DNA of 64,000 bases from Murinocardiopsis flavida (GTDB lineage: Bacteria > Actinomycetota > Actinomycetes > Streptosporangiales > Streptosporangiaceae). The stretch covers positions 1 through 64,000 of the forward strand of contig NZ_PYGA01000015.1 of assembly GCF_003014485.1 (NCBI RefSeq), read 5' to 3'. Within the stretch, counting starts at the first letter, position 1; every line of letters begins with the position of its first letter. The notes under the pieces were generated by a model. The model was not told the DNA's origin and did not search any database. It saw only the letters and a list, made by a program, of their open reading frames with translations. A program made the position numbers and the translations under genes. Below, piece after piece: positions 8,598-16,848 of the stretch.

Positions 8598-8630
8598 CGG
8601 GGGCGGGGGCGCCCACAGCCCCCGCCCCCG
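8598..8630 (+). terminator. gabT terminator hairpin
   Basis: Arms of 13 bp (CGGGGGCGGGGGC and its complement) surround a 7-nt loop, 42 nt after the gabT stop. No T-run follows, as is common in actinomycetes. Confidence 0.75.
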
Positions 8631-8850
8631 AGTGGGGCGCCCAGTGCCCGCACCCTGGGGCGGCTATGTGCCCCTGCCTCGGGGGGCGGCAGATCCGCCA
8701 ACGGGCCCCACCCCACCCGTCGGCAGGCCCTCCTGCGGACCACATCGGGGATCACGCTCCGGTGCCATCCGCATGACCTGAAGGGTAAAAAAAGCCCCGA
8801 AAGGTAAAGTTCTTCCCACCGGGCCATCACTCTCTGCTAAACCTGGGGGA

Positions 8851-9402
8851 ATGTATCCGCAAGCGGCCCCGGCCCCGTACTCCGGCTGCAAGGGTGTCGG
8901 AATCGCCCTCCTCCTGGGGTCACCCGGTTGGCTCGCCACCGGCTCCCCATTGCCGGCCGCAGCGGCGGCCGCCCTCGGTGCGGCACTACTCAGCTACGGC
9001 TGGGCGCGAGCCCCCTTCGCCCCGTTGACGATCGCCCACATGTGGCCCGACCCCCACACCCCCGGCAGCACCCCGCCCACCGGCGGCACGGGCTCGTCAG
9101 CAGGCGACAGCACCCCCCTGACTGACGGCAGCGCGCCCCGCTCGTCCACGGGCGACAGCGGTCCCCACTTGTCCACCGGCGCTGCGGACGGCCGCTTCCC
9201 GGCAGGAGGCGGCGACTCCCGGCCACCGTCCGAGTCCCACACCGCGGACGACACGGACGAGGTCCAGTACGTCCGGCGCACCGGTTCCACGGCGTACGGC
9301 CGCCGCTCGACCTTCCCGTCGTTCCTCGCCCTCCTCCACGCGGAGTTCAGCACCCCGCTCCGCGTCCGCCAATGGCGCCGCAACCGTCCCGAACAGACGT
9401 AA
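8851..9402 (+). CDS. Hypothetical Pro/Ser/Thr-rich membrane-anchored protein
   Basis: I do not recognise this 183-residue protein. It has one or two hydrophobic stretches (residues about 14-35 and 36-52), then a disordered Ser/Thr/Pro/Gly/Asp-rich middle (60-135), then a basic end (RRSTFPSFLALLHAEF and RVRQWRRNRP). ATG 8851 is preceded by CTGGGGGA at good distance, and third positions are mostly G/C. It sits 100 bp upstream of tRNA-Arg on the same strand. It could be a small membrane-anchored surface or division-associated protein; no function is assigned. Confidence 0.55.
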   Translation: MYPQAAPAPYSGCKGVGIALLLGSPGWLATGSPLPAAAAAALGAALLSYGWARAPFAPLTIAHMWPDPHTPGSTPPTGGTGSSAGDSTPLTDGSAPRSSTGDSGPHLSTGAADGRFPAGGGDSRPPSESHTADDTDEVQYVRRTGSTAYGRRSTFPSFLALLHAEFSTPLRVRQWRRNRPEQT

Positions 9403-9502
9403 TCCCCCTCACACCACGCCGTCCCCGCCCGAAAACCCGTCCAGCCCGCAGGTCCCCCTGTGTTAAAGTCGGTGACGTCGGCGAACACGCGCGCCGCACC
9501 CA

Positions 9503-9575
9503 GCACTCGTAGCTCAACGGATAGAGCATCTGACTACGGATCAGAAGGTTGGGGGTTCGAGTCCCTCCGAGTGCA
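9503..9575 (+). tRNA. tRNA-Arg (anticodon ACG)
   Basis: A complete 73-nt cloverleaf can be folded. The acceptor arm GCACTCG pairs with CGAGTGC, with discriminator A at 9575. The D-arm is GCTC/GAGC, the anticodon stem TCTGA/TCAGA has loop CTACGGA, and the T-arm GGGGG pairs with CCCTC (one wobble) around TTCGAGT. CCA is not encoded. Anticodon ACG (read as ICG) serves the CGN arginine codons. The sequence downstream to about 12.3 kb is less GC-rich than the rest, which fits tRNA genes as integration hot spots, but no repeated 3' end was found. Confidence 0.97.
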
Positions 9576-9595
9576 CAGTGCAGAACAGCAAGAAC

Positions 9596-9627
9596 GAGGC
9601 CCTGACCTGGAAACAGGTCAGGGCCTC
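9596..9627 (+). terminator. tRNA-Arg terminator, GNRA-loop hairpin
   Basis: A perfect 14-bp stem (GAGGCCCTGACCTG and its complement) closes on a GAAA tetraloop, 20 nt after the tRNA. Confidence 0.85.
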
Positions 9628-9793
9628 AGTCATGTGACCGCGGACACACGAGTGGCCTCGCGACGTGGGAGTGGGAACGCCATCACCAACCAAGCCTCTG
9701 AACTGCATATTTGCGGCAAGTTGGGAGCGTGCCCAGTGAGAAGTTCTATCGAGAATTGCAAGTAGCTGGTCGCACAGTCGCACACTCCAATTT

Positions 9794-9813
9794 CTCGGTC
9801 TCATCAGACCGAG
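9794..9813 (-). terminator. Terminator of the methyltransferase operon
   Basis: CTCGGTCT and AGACCGAG enclose a 4-nt loop. Read on the minus strand, the hairpin lies 28 nt after the methyltransferase stop and is followed by AAATTGG. The surrounding stretch 9628-9841 is relatively AT-rich and holds no gene I can support. Confidence 0.6.
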
Positions 9814-9841
9814 GGTTGAGGGACCTTGACTGCCCTCCAGG

Positions 9842-10600
9842 CTAGGTGTCGCGTTGAGCGACGGTGTGCCATAGGCCGGAGTCGTCCTGTTGGTGGTGGT
9901 CGACGATGAAGCCGGCCGCGGCGAGCTGGTCGGTGACCCATTGCGGTGCGATGCGGAGTTTCGGATAGCTGCTCGTGGTGATGGTCCAGCCGTTGTCACC
10001 GCGTGTGTAGATGATGTCGTGGACCTCGACCGTGTCTTCGGCGGAGAAGTCGAGGAAGCAGAGCATGATCTTGCTTTCGGTGCTGCGAACCGGGATGACG
10101 CGGTCGGTTCCCTGCAAGGGGCGGGTCAGGTCGCGGTAGGTCAGCACGAGTCGGCCTCCTGGCCGCAGCGCTCGCGCCGTGTGGTCGAACAGGGCTGTGA
10201 CGGCGGTCCGGCCGGGCAGGTGCAGCAGTGTGTCGCCCATGCACACGGCCAGGTCGAGTGTCCGCGGGGCGAACGTGGTGAGGGCGTTGACCGCGTCGTC
10301 GTGAACGGTTTCCACGGTGGTGCGTTCGGTGGTGTGGGTGCGTAGTTCGGCGAGCAGCGACTCGTCGGTGTCCACGGCGAAGACGGGGCCGTATCCCATG
10401 TCCGCCAGGGCCAGGGTCTGCCCGCCGGAGCCGCACCCCAGATCGACCGCGGAGCCACCGTTGGCGTGTGCGGGCCCATCGAGCAGGGATTCCAGCAGGA
10501 CGCGTTGGTCACGAGCGGTCTGTTCGATGTCACCGCCGAGCATCCAGGTGTAGTTCGCGGCGAGCAATTGCTGGTAGTGCCGGTCGACGGTGCTGGTCAC
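9842..10600 (-). CDS. Class I SAM-dependent methyltransferase
   Basis: The 252-residue protein has the class I SAM-binding signature VDLGCGSGG (52-60), an acidic end of strand 2 (FAVDTDES), and RALRPGGRLVLTYRD at about 148-162. No metal-ligand set or substrate motif identifies the acceptor. Its ATG overlaps the TGA of the upstream amino-acid dehydrogenase gene by 4 nt, so the two are made together and probably act in one pathway. Possible acceptors are a branched or aromatic 2-oxo acid (C-methylation) or an amino acid nitrogen; both are speculation. Base composition is lower in GC than in the neighbours. Confidence 0.75.
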   Translation of the reverse strand: MTSTVDRHYQQLLAANYTWMLGGDIEQTARDQRVLLESLLDGPAHANGGSAVDLGCGSGGQTLALADMGYGPVFAVDTDESLLAELRTHTTERTTVETVHDDAVNALTTFAPRTLDLAVCMGDTLLHLPGRTAVTALFDHTARALRPGGRLVLTYRDLTRPLQGTDRVIPVRSTESKIMLCFLDFSAEDTVEVHDIIYTRGDNGWTITTSSYPKLRIAPQWVTDQLAAAGFIVDHHQQDDSGLWHTVAQRDT

Positions 10601-11670
10601 TTGGTCGTCTCCTCCCGGTCGTGCAGCCGGGCGCGGATTCGCGCGCGGGTGGCGCGGTGCTGGCTACAGCGCTCTTCCTGGGCCGAGTCGAGGATCGTGG
10701 TAAGGCTGGCGCCGATGCCGTGGACGCGTTCGATGGCCTGATCGTGGCCCAGCCGATCGCGCTCGGTCGCGGTCGCGTACAGGATCCCTCCCGCACTGAC
10801 CAGGTAGTCCGGTGCCCAGATGATTCCGCGCGCGTGCAAGAGCTCGGCGATTCCTTCATGGGCGAGCTGGTTGTTGGCCGGTCCGGCAATGGCCGCGCAC
10901 CGGAGCCGGGGCACGAGGTCTTCCGTGAGCTGGCCGCCGAGGGCGGCGGGGACGAGCACGTCGAGTTCGGCTGTGAGTGCCTGCTCAGGGCTGGTCCACT
11001 CGGCGCCGAGCTGCTCGGCGACCTCTCGCCGTGCGGGGTCGGTGTCGGAGACGGTCAGTGTCGCGCCGGCCGCGGCGAGTTCGCGGGCCAGGAGGGTGCC
11101 GACGTGGCCGAGGCCGACGAGACCGATGCGGCGGCCGTCGAGCGCAGGTGATCCGTCGATGTGGGCGCACAGGGCGCGGAGCGCGACCATGACTCCCGTG
11201 GCCGTGTGCGGGGACGAGTCCCCGCTGCCGCCCAGTTCGCGGGGCCTACAGAACACGTTCGTTGTGCGCTCGCCGATGGTGGCCATGTCGTCGGGTGTGG
11301 TTCCGACGTCGGGCCCGGTCGCATAGCGGCCGTGGAGGCCGTCGATGACGTCGCCGACGTCGTGGAGGAGGTCCCGTCGTCCTGCCGCGTCGAGGACGTG
11401 GCCGGGTGGGAGGGGGACCACCGTCTTGCCGCCCCCGTGGTCCATTCCGGCGGCGGCGCACTTGTCGGTCATTCCGGCCGAGAGGCGCAGGGCGTCGGCA
11501 AGACCATCGGTCCAGTGGCGGTAGCGCCAGAATCGGCACCCGCCGATGGCTTGTCCGCGTTCGGTCGAGTGGACGGCCACGATGATCGGGACCCCGCTGC
11601 GCCGGCCGCGGCGCACCACCACGTCCTCGTGTTCGAGCTCTGGGACGCGGTGTTCGCTGATCGTGTCCAT
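10597..11670 (-). CDS. Leu/Val/Phe-type amino-acid dehydrogenase
   Basis: The 357-residue protein belongs to the Glu/Leu/Phe/Val dehydrogenase family. The substrate-binding and catalytic lysines fall at K70 (TDKCAAAGM) and K82 (HGGGKTVV). GPDVGT follows at 119-124, and the NAD-binding turn GLGHVG lies at 186-191. The family reversibly deaminates amino acids to 2-oxo acids with NAD+. Some positions are unusual: MDHGGGK replaces the common PFGGGK, and SSPHTATGV carries His-Thr where Val-Thr or Tyr-Thr is usual, so specificity may be altered. It overlaps the methyltransferase gene by 4 nt and is divergent from an AsnC regulator. Conversion of branched or aromatic amino acids is expected; the exact substrate is open. 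Confidence 0.8.
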   Translation of the reverse strand: MDTISEHRVPELEHEDVVVRRGRRSGVPIIVAVHSTERGQAIGGCRFWRYRHWTDGLADALRLSAGMTDKCAAAGMDHGGGKTVVPLPPGHVLDAAGRRDLLHDVGDVIDGLHGRYATGPDVGTTPDDMATIGERTTNVFCRPRELGGSGDSSPHTATGVMVALRALCAHIDGSPALDGRRIGLVGLGHVGTLLARELAAAGATLTVSDTDPARREVAEQLGAEWTSPEQALTAELDVLVPAALGGQLTEDLVPRLRCAAIAGPANNQLAHEGIAELLHARGIIWAPDYLVSAGGILYATATERDRLGHDQAIERVHGIGASLTTILDSAQEERCSQHRATRARIRARLHDREETTK

Positions 11671-11750
11671 GGGGTCCTTCCAAGGTCGGCGGACGAGGAA
11701 CCGGACCGATGCCGAACAGGCGATCCTCTGTTCCCGGTACTGCTCATCCG

Positions 11751-11846
11751 TATGGCCGGATGACGGACCCTGATATTAGTCATATGACCCATGAATGACC
11801 ATGATTCCGAACATATGGCCGGAACTCGATGATATCTTCCGGCCAT
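11751..11846. promoter_or_regulatory. Three copies of a TATGGCCGGA half-site (AsnC operator)
   Basis: TATGGCCGGA stands at 11751-11760 and again at 11814-11823. An inverted copy, TTCCGGCCAT, at 11837-11846 pairs with the second across 12 bp and covers the AsnC start codon. The rest of the 174-bp divergent gap is AT-rich, with two CATATG palindromes. Multiple phased half-sites overlapping the promoter fit an Lrp/AsnC autoregulator that also controls the dehydrogenase-methyltransferase operon. Confidence 0.6.
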
Positions 11847-12294
11847 GGATGAACTTGATTCGGCGATCCTGGGCGAGCTCCAGAAAGATGCACGGCAGAC
11901 CAACCGCGAACTCGCCCGGCGGTTGGGCGTCGCCCCGTCGACGGCTCTGGAGCGCGTCCGGTCCCTCGAACGGCGCGGGGTGATCCGCGGGTACCACGCG
12001 GACGTCTCGCTGTCCGCGCTGGACCGCAGCGTGCAGGCATTGATCTCGGTACAGGTGCGGCCACTTCATCGGCAGGTGATCGATTCCTTCCAGGATTTCG
12101 TCGCCGCCCTGCCCGAGGTGCTGTCGGTCTTCGTGGTGGCCGGAAGCGACGACTTCCTGCTGCACGTGGCGGTGCAGGACCTCGACCGACTGCATGCCTT
12201 CCTCATCGACCGGCTCAGCAAGCGCAAGGAGGTCACCGGATTCAAGACCTCGGTCATCTACCGCCATACACGTTCCACGCTGTCTCCGCACTGA
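11845..12294 (+). CDS. Lrp/AsnC-family transcriptional regulator
   Basis: The 149-residue protein has the normal family layout: an N-terminal helix-turn-helix (residues about 4-50, NRELARRLGVAPSTALERV), a hinge strand, and a C-terminal RAM/ACT-like effector domain (about 68-140). Proteins of this family assemble as octamers or higher multimers and sense amino acids. It is divergent from an amino-acid dehydrogenase and methyltransferase, with repeated half-sites in between. The likely role is amino-acid-dependent control of that operon, in the manner of BkdR-type regulators (inference). Confidence 0.88.
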   Translation: MDELDSAILGELQKDARQTNRELARRLGVAPSTALERVRSLERRGVIRGYHADVSLSALDRSVQALISVQVRPLHRQVIDSFQDFVAALPEVLSVFVVAGSDDFLLHVAVQDLDRLHAFLIDRLSKRKEVTGFKTSVIYRHTRSTLSPH

Positions 12295-12307
12295 AGCCTT
12301 CTGGAGT

Positions 12308-13229
12308 TCAGGAGAGAGCATCTGTACAGGCGCAGGTCAGCGCACATCCTCGGCATCTGAATACAGGATTGGATGGAATAGGAAATCGATCTGCGAACCA
12401 GCCGGCCAGCAGCGCGATCGTGGATCCCACCGCCGCGACCCCGCCGAGCTGAGCGGCCAGCCAGGCGATCGGGCGGCCCAGGAGCAGCGGCCCGGCGCTG
12501 ACGCCCATCGCGTTGGAGGAGAGGATCAGCCAGATGAACGTGGCCGACGACAGCACCACGCTCAGCGTCGCCGAGATCACCAGGGTCCCGGCCGCCCGGC
12601 TGAGCGGACGCCCCACCGCCCGGCTGAGTGGACGCCCGGCCGCCCGGGTGATCGGAGGGTGTCCCTTGGCCGCGCGGCGGCGCCGGGCCAGGGCGGAGAT
12701 GCCGTATCCGGTGCAGGCGCCCAGGATCGCCGCCATTGCCGCCAGGTGCAGCCAACAGCTCTGCCACCAGGGCGCGGGCGCCGAGGCCAGGGATCGGTGC
12801 GGCTGCGCGGGCGGGGCGTCGGCCGAGTCCGCGGGTGCCTCGCCCGTCGCCACCGCGTCCACCCACTGGCCCACGGTCTCGGCGTAGCCCGAGACCAGGA
12901 CGTCGGTGTGCCAGGACCACGATGCCCTGGCGGGCGAACGCCTCGGCCTCGGCTTTCAGTACCTCCCAGCCCAGCCCGGCGCCGGATCCGTGGACGAGCA
13001 CCAGCCCGGGCCGTTTCTCGCCGTCCGCTGAGCCGGCGGGCCGGAACAGGCGAGCGCCGAGCCGTTCGCCGTCGTCGGACGTGAAGGTGACCGCGCGCGA
13101 GGTGATGTCCTGGTCAGAGGCCGAGCGTGAAGGGGCACCGCCGGACGGGGCGAGCGCCTGAGCCGGACCGGTGGCCGCCATCGCCGCCAGGGCACAGATC
13201 GCAGCCACGAGGCGAACCCGGCGGCTCAC
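12308..13229 (-). pseudogene. Secreted alpha/beta hydrolase, internally deleted
   Basis: Two pieces of one hydrolase gene remain. The first (from GTG 13229) encodes a signal peptide, then LVLVHGSGAGLGWEV and ARQGIVVLA, the start of an alpha/beta hydrolase core. At about 12917 the frame is lost. A second frame continues with TDVLVSGYAETVGQWVDAV and a C-terminal part with three membrane segments (12308-12874). The middle, including the catalytic Ser, Asp and His region, is missing, so this looks like an out-of-frame internal deletion and not a simple frameshift. A 24-bp tandem repeat at 12591-12656 encodes RPLSRAAG-like units. Confidence 0.7.
12591..12656. repeat. 24-bp tandem repeat inside the hydrolase remnant
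   Basis: Two full units (12591-12614 and 12615-12638) and a partial third share the core CCGCCCGGCTGAG(C/T)GGACGCCC. In the minus-strand frame they give repeated GRPLSRA peptides between membrane segments. Confidence 0.7.
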
Positions 13230-13453
13230 CGTGTCCACCTCGCCACTGCCGTACCTTCCGTCACCACAGCCTCCTCCATCGCGCAGAACACCGAAATTCG
13301 CCGTAATTCTGGCACCAGGGGCCGATTGGTCCGTCTCGAACGACGCTCGCCGCACGAGGGACCCGCCTCCGCGCGGGCACGGCTCATGCCGGGCCGTGCG
13401 GCCCGGGTCGGTACGCCGCAGCGGGACGGTCCGGATGTCTTCCCGCGCGTGGC

Positions 13454-13459
13454 TACACT
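13454..13459 (+). promoter_or_regulatory. -10 element for a leaderless small-protein gene
   Basis: TACACT ends 6 nt before ATG 13466, the spacing of a leaderless transcript. No clear -35 was found. The rest of the gap 13230-13453 shows nothing notable. Confidence 0.45.
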
Positions 13460-13465
13460 GCCCGG

Positions 13466-13654
13466 ATGGGCAGACGGGCGACCGGATGGCTGTACGGCAT
13501 CGCCGGGGCGCTGATCGCGGGATCGGCCGTCCTGATGATCGTGTGGGCCTGGACCAGGGGCGAGGTCACGGTGATGAGTGTGCTCCTGCTCGTACCGGCC
13601 TACCTGCTGCTGCGCGCGGGGCGCTCCCGTCTCTCGAAGCGCGGCGGCGACTAG
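13466..13654 (+). CDS. Small two-TM membrane protein
   Basis: This 62-residue hypothetical protein has two membrane helices (about residues 9-28 and 35-50) and a basic C-terminus, RAGRSRLSKRGGD. A -10-like TACACT lies at leaderless distance from ATG 13466, and third positions are nearly all G/C, so it is probably real. It lies 77 bp upstream of a sensor-kinase gene on the same strand. I know no function; it may be an accessory to that two-component system. Confidence 0.55.
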   Translation: MGRRATGWLYGIAGALIAGSAVLMIVWAWTRGEVTVMSVLLLVPAYLLLRAGRSRLSKRGGD

Positions 13655-13731
13655 CATCCGCCCACCCCCTGCACCGACCGGTACGAGCCGGAGGCGGACC
13701 GCTCTCATGGGGCACGGCTTAGGATGCCCAC

Positions 13732-14997
13732 GTGTCGTCGATACGGGGTGCACGGATCCGGCAGGTCATGCGTTTCCTTACGTCCCGTTGGAGGACGCTG
13801 GGAGGTGTGCGCCAGGACGCTGTGCTGACCGTGTTGCTGGCGCCGGTGGTGTTCGCACCGGCGACGGCTCCCCTCGGCGCCCAGTTCGGGGACCTCGCCC
13901 ATCGTCCACTCGACGTGTGGGGCGTGCTGCTGTCGGCGGCGCTGTGGCTGCCGCTGGTGGTGCGGCAGCGGTGGCCGGGCATGTGCCTCTCCCTGGTGGC
14001 GGTGGCGTTCGCGGGCTACGAGCTGATCGGCTACCCGCAGACCTGCGCGAGTTTCGGCCTGTACATCGCGCTGTACAGCGTCGGCGCCCATGGCGGGCGC
14101 ATCGGGCGCATCGCTGGCACGCGCCTCGTAGCGGCCGCCCTGTCCCTGCTGTATGTGCTGTTCGCGGTAGGGCTGAACGACAGGGGATCCCCGCAGGAGG
14201 TGTCCGACTACGTCCTGATCTACCTGGTTCTGGTGGGGTGCTGGGCGGTGGGCAGGGCAATACGGGCGTGGCGCGACGCCGACGCCGAGCGGCGCCGCCT
14301 CCACGTGGCGGCGGCGATAGCCGAGGAGCGGGCGCATATCGCCCGGGAACTGCATGATGTCGTGACCCACCACGTCACCGCCATGGTCGTCCAAGCGGAC
14401 GCGGCCGGGTTGCTGCTCGCCGACGCACCGGATCGGGCGGCGACGGGGCTCGCGACGATCAGCGGATCCGGCCGCCACGCTCTGACCGACCTGCACCACC
14501 TTCTGGGCGTGCTCAAGGCCCCCGCGGACCCGTCCGATACCCCCACAGGCGGAGCGGCACGGAGGCTCGGCGAGCCGAACCCCGCGCCGCACCTGGACCG
14601 GCTGTCGGACCTGGTCGAGCAGAGCCGGACCGCAGGACAGCCGGTGGAGCTGACGGAGCGGGGCAAGAGGCCGCGCCGGCTGGCATCGGCCGTAAAGTTG
14701 ACGGTCTACCGCGTGGCGCAGGAATCGTTGACCAACGCGCTCAAGTACGCCCCAGGGGATCGGACGCTCGTCCATGTGCACTACCGCTCCGATGAGCTGG
14801 ACATCGAGGTGACCACCGAGCAGGCGCCCGGCCAACCGGCCGCCGCGAGCACTGCGCCGCAGGGGCGGGGCGGCGGGTTCGGACTCGTGGGGCTGCGCGA
14901 GCGGGTCAACGTGTCCGGTGGAGAGTTGTCGGCCGGCCCCCGGCCGGCCGGCGGTTTCAGCGTCCGTGCCCGCATACCGTACGGCGAGCCGGTATGA
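13732..14997 (+). CDS. NarL-type sensor histidine kinase
   Basis: The 421-residue kinase starts with about four to six membrane helices (residues 28-180), followed by a HisKA_3 dimerisation domain with phospho-acceptor H208 in ARELHDVVTHHV. A HATPase_c domain runs from about 310 to 415 and ends in GLVGLRERV. GTG 13732 sits 7 nt after a TAGGAT -10-like hexamer, suggesting leaderless translation; ATG 13768 is an alternative. The stop overlaps the response-regulator ATG (ATGA), so it is a matched pair. Such kinases often respond to envelope stress or antibiotics, but the signal here is unknown. Confidence 0.88.
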   Translation: MSSIRGARIRQVMRFLTSRWRTLGGVRQDAVLTVLLAPVVFAPATAPLGAQFGDLAHRPLDVWGVLLSAALWLPLVVRQRWPGMCLSLVAVAFAGYELIGYPQTCASFGLYIALYSVGAHGGRIGRIAGTRLVAAALSLLYVLFAVGLNDRGSPQEVSDYVLIYLVLVGCWAVGRAIRAWRDADAERRRLHVAAAIAEERAHIARELHDVVTHHVTAMVVQADAAGLLLADAPDRAATGLATISGSGRHALTDLHHLLGVLKAPADPSDTPTGGAARRLGEPNPAPHLDRLSDLVEQSRTAGQPVELTERGKRPRRLASAVKLTVYRVAQESLTNALKYAPGDRTLVHVHYRSDELDIEVTTEQAPGQPAAASTAPQGRGGGFGLVGLRERVNVSGGELSAGPRPAGGFSVRARIPYGEPV

Positions 14998-15686
14998 CCG
15001 GCGCCGACTCCGGGGTGCCGATCCGCGTCCTGGTGTGCGAGGACCAGGAGCTGGTGCGCGCCGGTTACGTCACGGTCTTCGGCACGCAACCGGATCTCGA
15101 AGTGGTGGGAGAGGCCGGGGACGGACACGCGGCGGTGGCGGCCGCGCGGCGGTTGCGCCCGGACGTGGTGGTGATGGACATCCGCATGCCGCTGCTGGAC
15201 GGCATCGAGGCGACCCGCCTGCTGGCCGGCCCCGACGTCGCCGAGCCGGTCAAGGTCCTGGTGGTCACCACCTTCAACCTGGACGAGTACGTGTACTACG
15301 CTCTGCGGGCCGGTGCGAGCGGCTTCCTCCTCAAGGACTCGCCTCCGCACGAGCTGATCAACGGCGTACGTACGGTCGCCGCAGGCGAATCCCTGCTGTC
15401 GCCCGCCGTCACCCGGCAGCTCGTCGGCAGGTTCGCCGAGCGGATCCGCCGACCCCGGAAGGACGCCGTTGCCACGGGGCTGTCCCAGTTGGCGCCTCGT
15501 GAGACAGAGGTCCTGACACTCATCGCCGAGGGGCTGACGAACGCGGAGATCGCCGACCGGATGGTGATCGGCCGCGAGACCGTCAAGACCTATGTGTCGC
15601 GGATCCTCATCAAGCTGGACCTGCGCGACCGCGTCCAGGCGGTGGTGTACGCCCATCGTGTCGGGCTGGTCGTCGTCCCCGACTGA
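14994..15686 (+). CDS. NarL/LuxR-family response regulator
   Basis: The 230-residue protein has a receiver domain (about 10-125) with phospho-acceptor D62 in VVMDIRMP and conserved K114. A LuxR-type helix-turn-helix follows at about 165-225 (LAPRETEVLTLIAEGLTNAEIADRM is the start of the DNA-binding unit). It is translationally coupled to the kinase gene by a 4-nt overlap and is its expected partner. The next plus-strand gene is far away, so its targets may include the convergent CPBP gene or distant loci; nothing in the sequence settles this. Confidence 0.9.
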   Translation: MTGADSGVPIRVLVCEDQELVRAGYVTVFGTQPDLEVVGEAGDGHAAVAAARRLRPDVVVMDIRMPLLDGIEATRLLAGPDVAEPVKVLVVTTFNLDEYVYYALRAGASGFLLKDSPPHELINGVRTVAAGESLLSPAVTRQLVGRFAERIRRPRKDAVATGLSQLAPRETEVLTLIAEGLTNAEIADRMVIGRETVKTYVSRILIKLDLRDRVQAVVYAHRVGLVVVPD

Positions 15687-15752
15687 GTGGGGAGGGGACG
15701 GCCCGGCGTCCGCCCGGGTCCGGCACGGGATCCGCCCGGGGACGCCCATCGG

Positions 15753-16670
15753 TCACAGGGCGGCGGCGGAGCTTGCGGTGTCCGCAGGCCGGCGGCGGCT
15801 GTACAGGCGCCCCCGGCGCTTCGCGGCCCGCAGGAACAGGATGGTGGGCACGGAGCAGACGAGGATGGCGAAGATGCTGGCCTCGGGGCCGAAGCCGCCG
15901 CCGGTGACCGCGGTGGGCCCGGAGAAGACCCCGTGGACCAGGCCCGACGGCGTCACCTCGTCGCCGGAGATGGTGGCGCCGTAGATCCCCCGCCCGGCGA
16001 AGTTCCAGGCCAGGTGGATACCGATCGGCACCCACAGGTTGCGCGTGGCGACGTAGGCGGCACCGAGCATCAGTCCCGCCTCCACCCCGATGGCCACGGC
16101 GCCCCACACTGTGGCACCGGGGTTGACCAGGTGGATGGCGCCGAAGAGCACCGCCGAGGCGGTGAGCGCGATGCGGGTACCGCCGAGTTCTTCGAGCAGG
16201 CGGAAGACCACGCCCCGGAACAGCAGTTCCTCGGTGACCGCGACGCCCGTCATCAGCCCGAGCACGGCCAGCATCCCGCCGACGGAACCACCGCCCTTCG
16301 TGCCGTAGCCGCCGAACATCGAGATCAGTGCGATCGTCGCGGTGAAGAGGGCGAGCCCGAGCAGGAATCCATTGGCCGTCCCGGAGTACGCGGCGGCGGG
16401 GTCCAGTTCCACGACGGCGCGCTGTTCCATGGCCCGGACGACCGCCGCGTAGGCGATGAGGGCGCCGACCGCGACCACGGCACCCGCGGACAGCGACAGG
16501 AAAGGGTTGTCCCCCGCCACGGTCCGCACGCCGGCCGCGACGATGATGACCCCGAGGATCAGCGCGGCCATGGCCGGCAGGCGCACCCAGGCCGACCGCA
16601 CGCGGCGCCGCTGCTCGACCGGCCCCTGGGAGAACAGCCCTTTCAGTCTCTGCGTGCTCTTCAGGGGCAT
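15753..16670 (-). CDS. CPBP-family intramembrane metalloprotease
   Basis: The 305-residue membrane protein has about eight helices and the CPBP (CAAX protease/Abi) motifs: EE147-148 and R152 in TEELLFRG, H180 in FGAIHLVNP, and H219 with N223 in GIHLAWNF. These residues form the metal site of the Rce1-like fold. ATG 16670 follows AGAGGAAG. Bacterial members process peptides or act in bacteriocin immunity, but most have no known substrate, and none is suggested here. It is convergent with the two-component pair. Confidence 0.87.
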   Translation of the reverse strand: MPLKSTQRLKGLFSQGPVEQRRRVRSAWVRLPAMAALILGVIIVAAGVRTVAGDNPFLSLSAGAVVAVGALIAYAAVVRAMEQRAVVELDPAAAYSGTANGFLLGLALFTATIALISMFGGYGTKGGGSVGGMLAVLGLMTGVAVTEELLFRGVVFRLLEELGGTRIALTASAVLFGAIHLVNPGATVWGAVAIGVEAGLMLGAAYVATRNLWVPIGIHLAWNFAGRGIYGATISGDEVTPSGLVHGVFSGPTAVTGGGFGPEASIFAILVCSVPTILFLRAAKRRGRLYSRRRPADTASSAAAL

Positions 16671-16848
16671 GGTCTTCCTCTGCTGTCGCCTCGGTCCTCG
16701 TTCTCGATGCGGGAAACGCTAGAAGGAGACGGCGCCCGGGAGCGTCACCCTGCGGAGAACAGCCCGGGTAGCTCTGGTGGGGGACATGGGGACGCGGCCT
16801 CCCGCACCGGGCGCCGGAAAGCCGTCGCGACCGCGCAGAGGGCCGGGT

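Noticed and set aside
12300-12340. Possible second copy of a tRNA-Arg segment as an integration site
   Set aside because: Only AGAGCATCTG (10 bp) is shared, and it comes from the D-arm side, not the tRNA 3' end. Too short to be an attachment site.
12591-12656. 24-bp repeats as a CRISPR-like array
   Set aside because: The units abut without spacers, keep the reading frame and lie inside a protein remnant.
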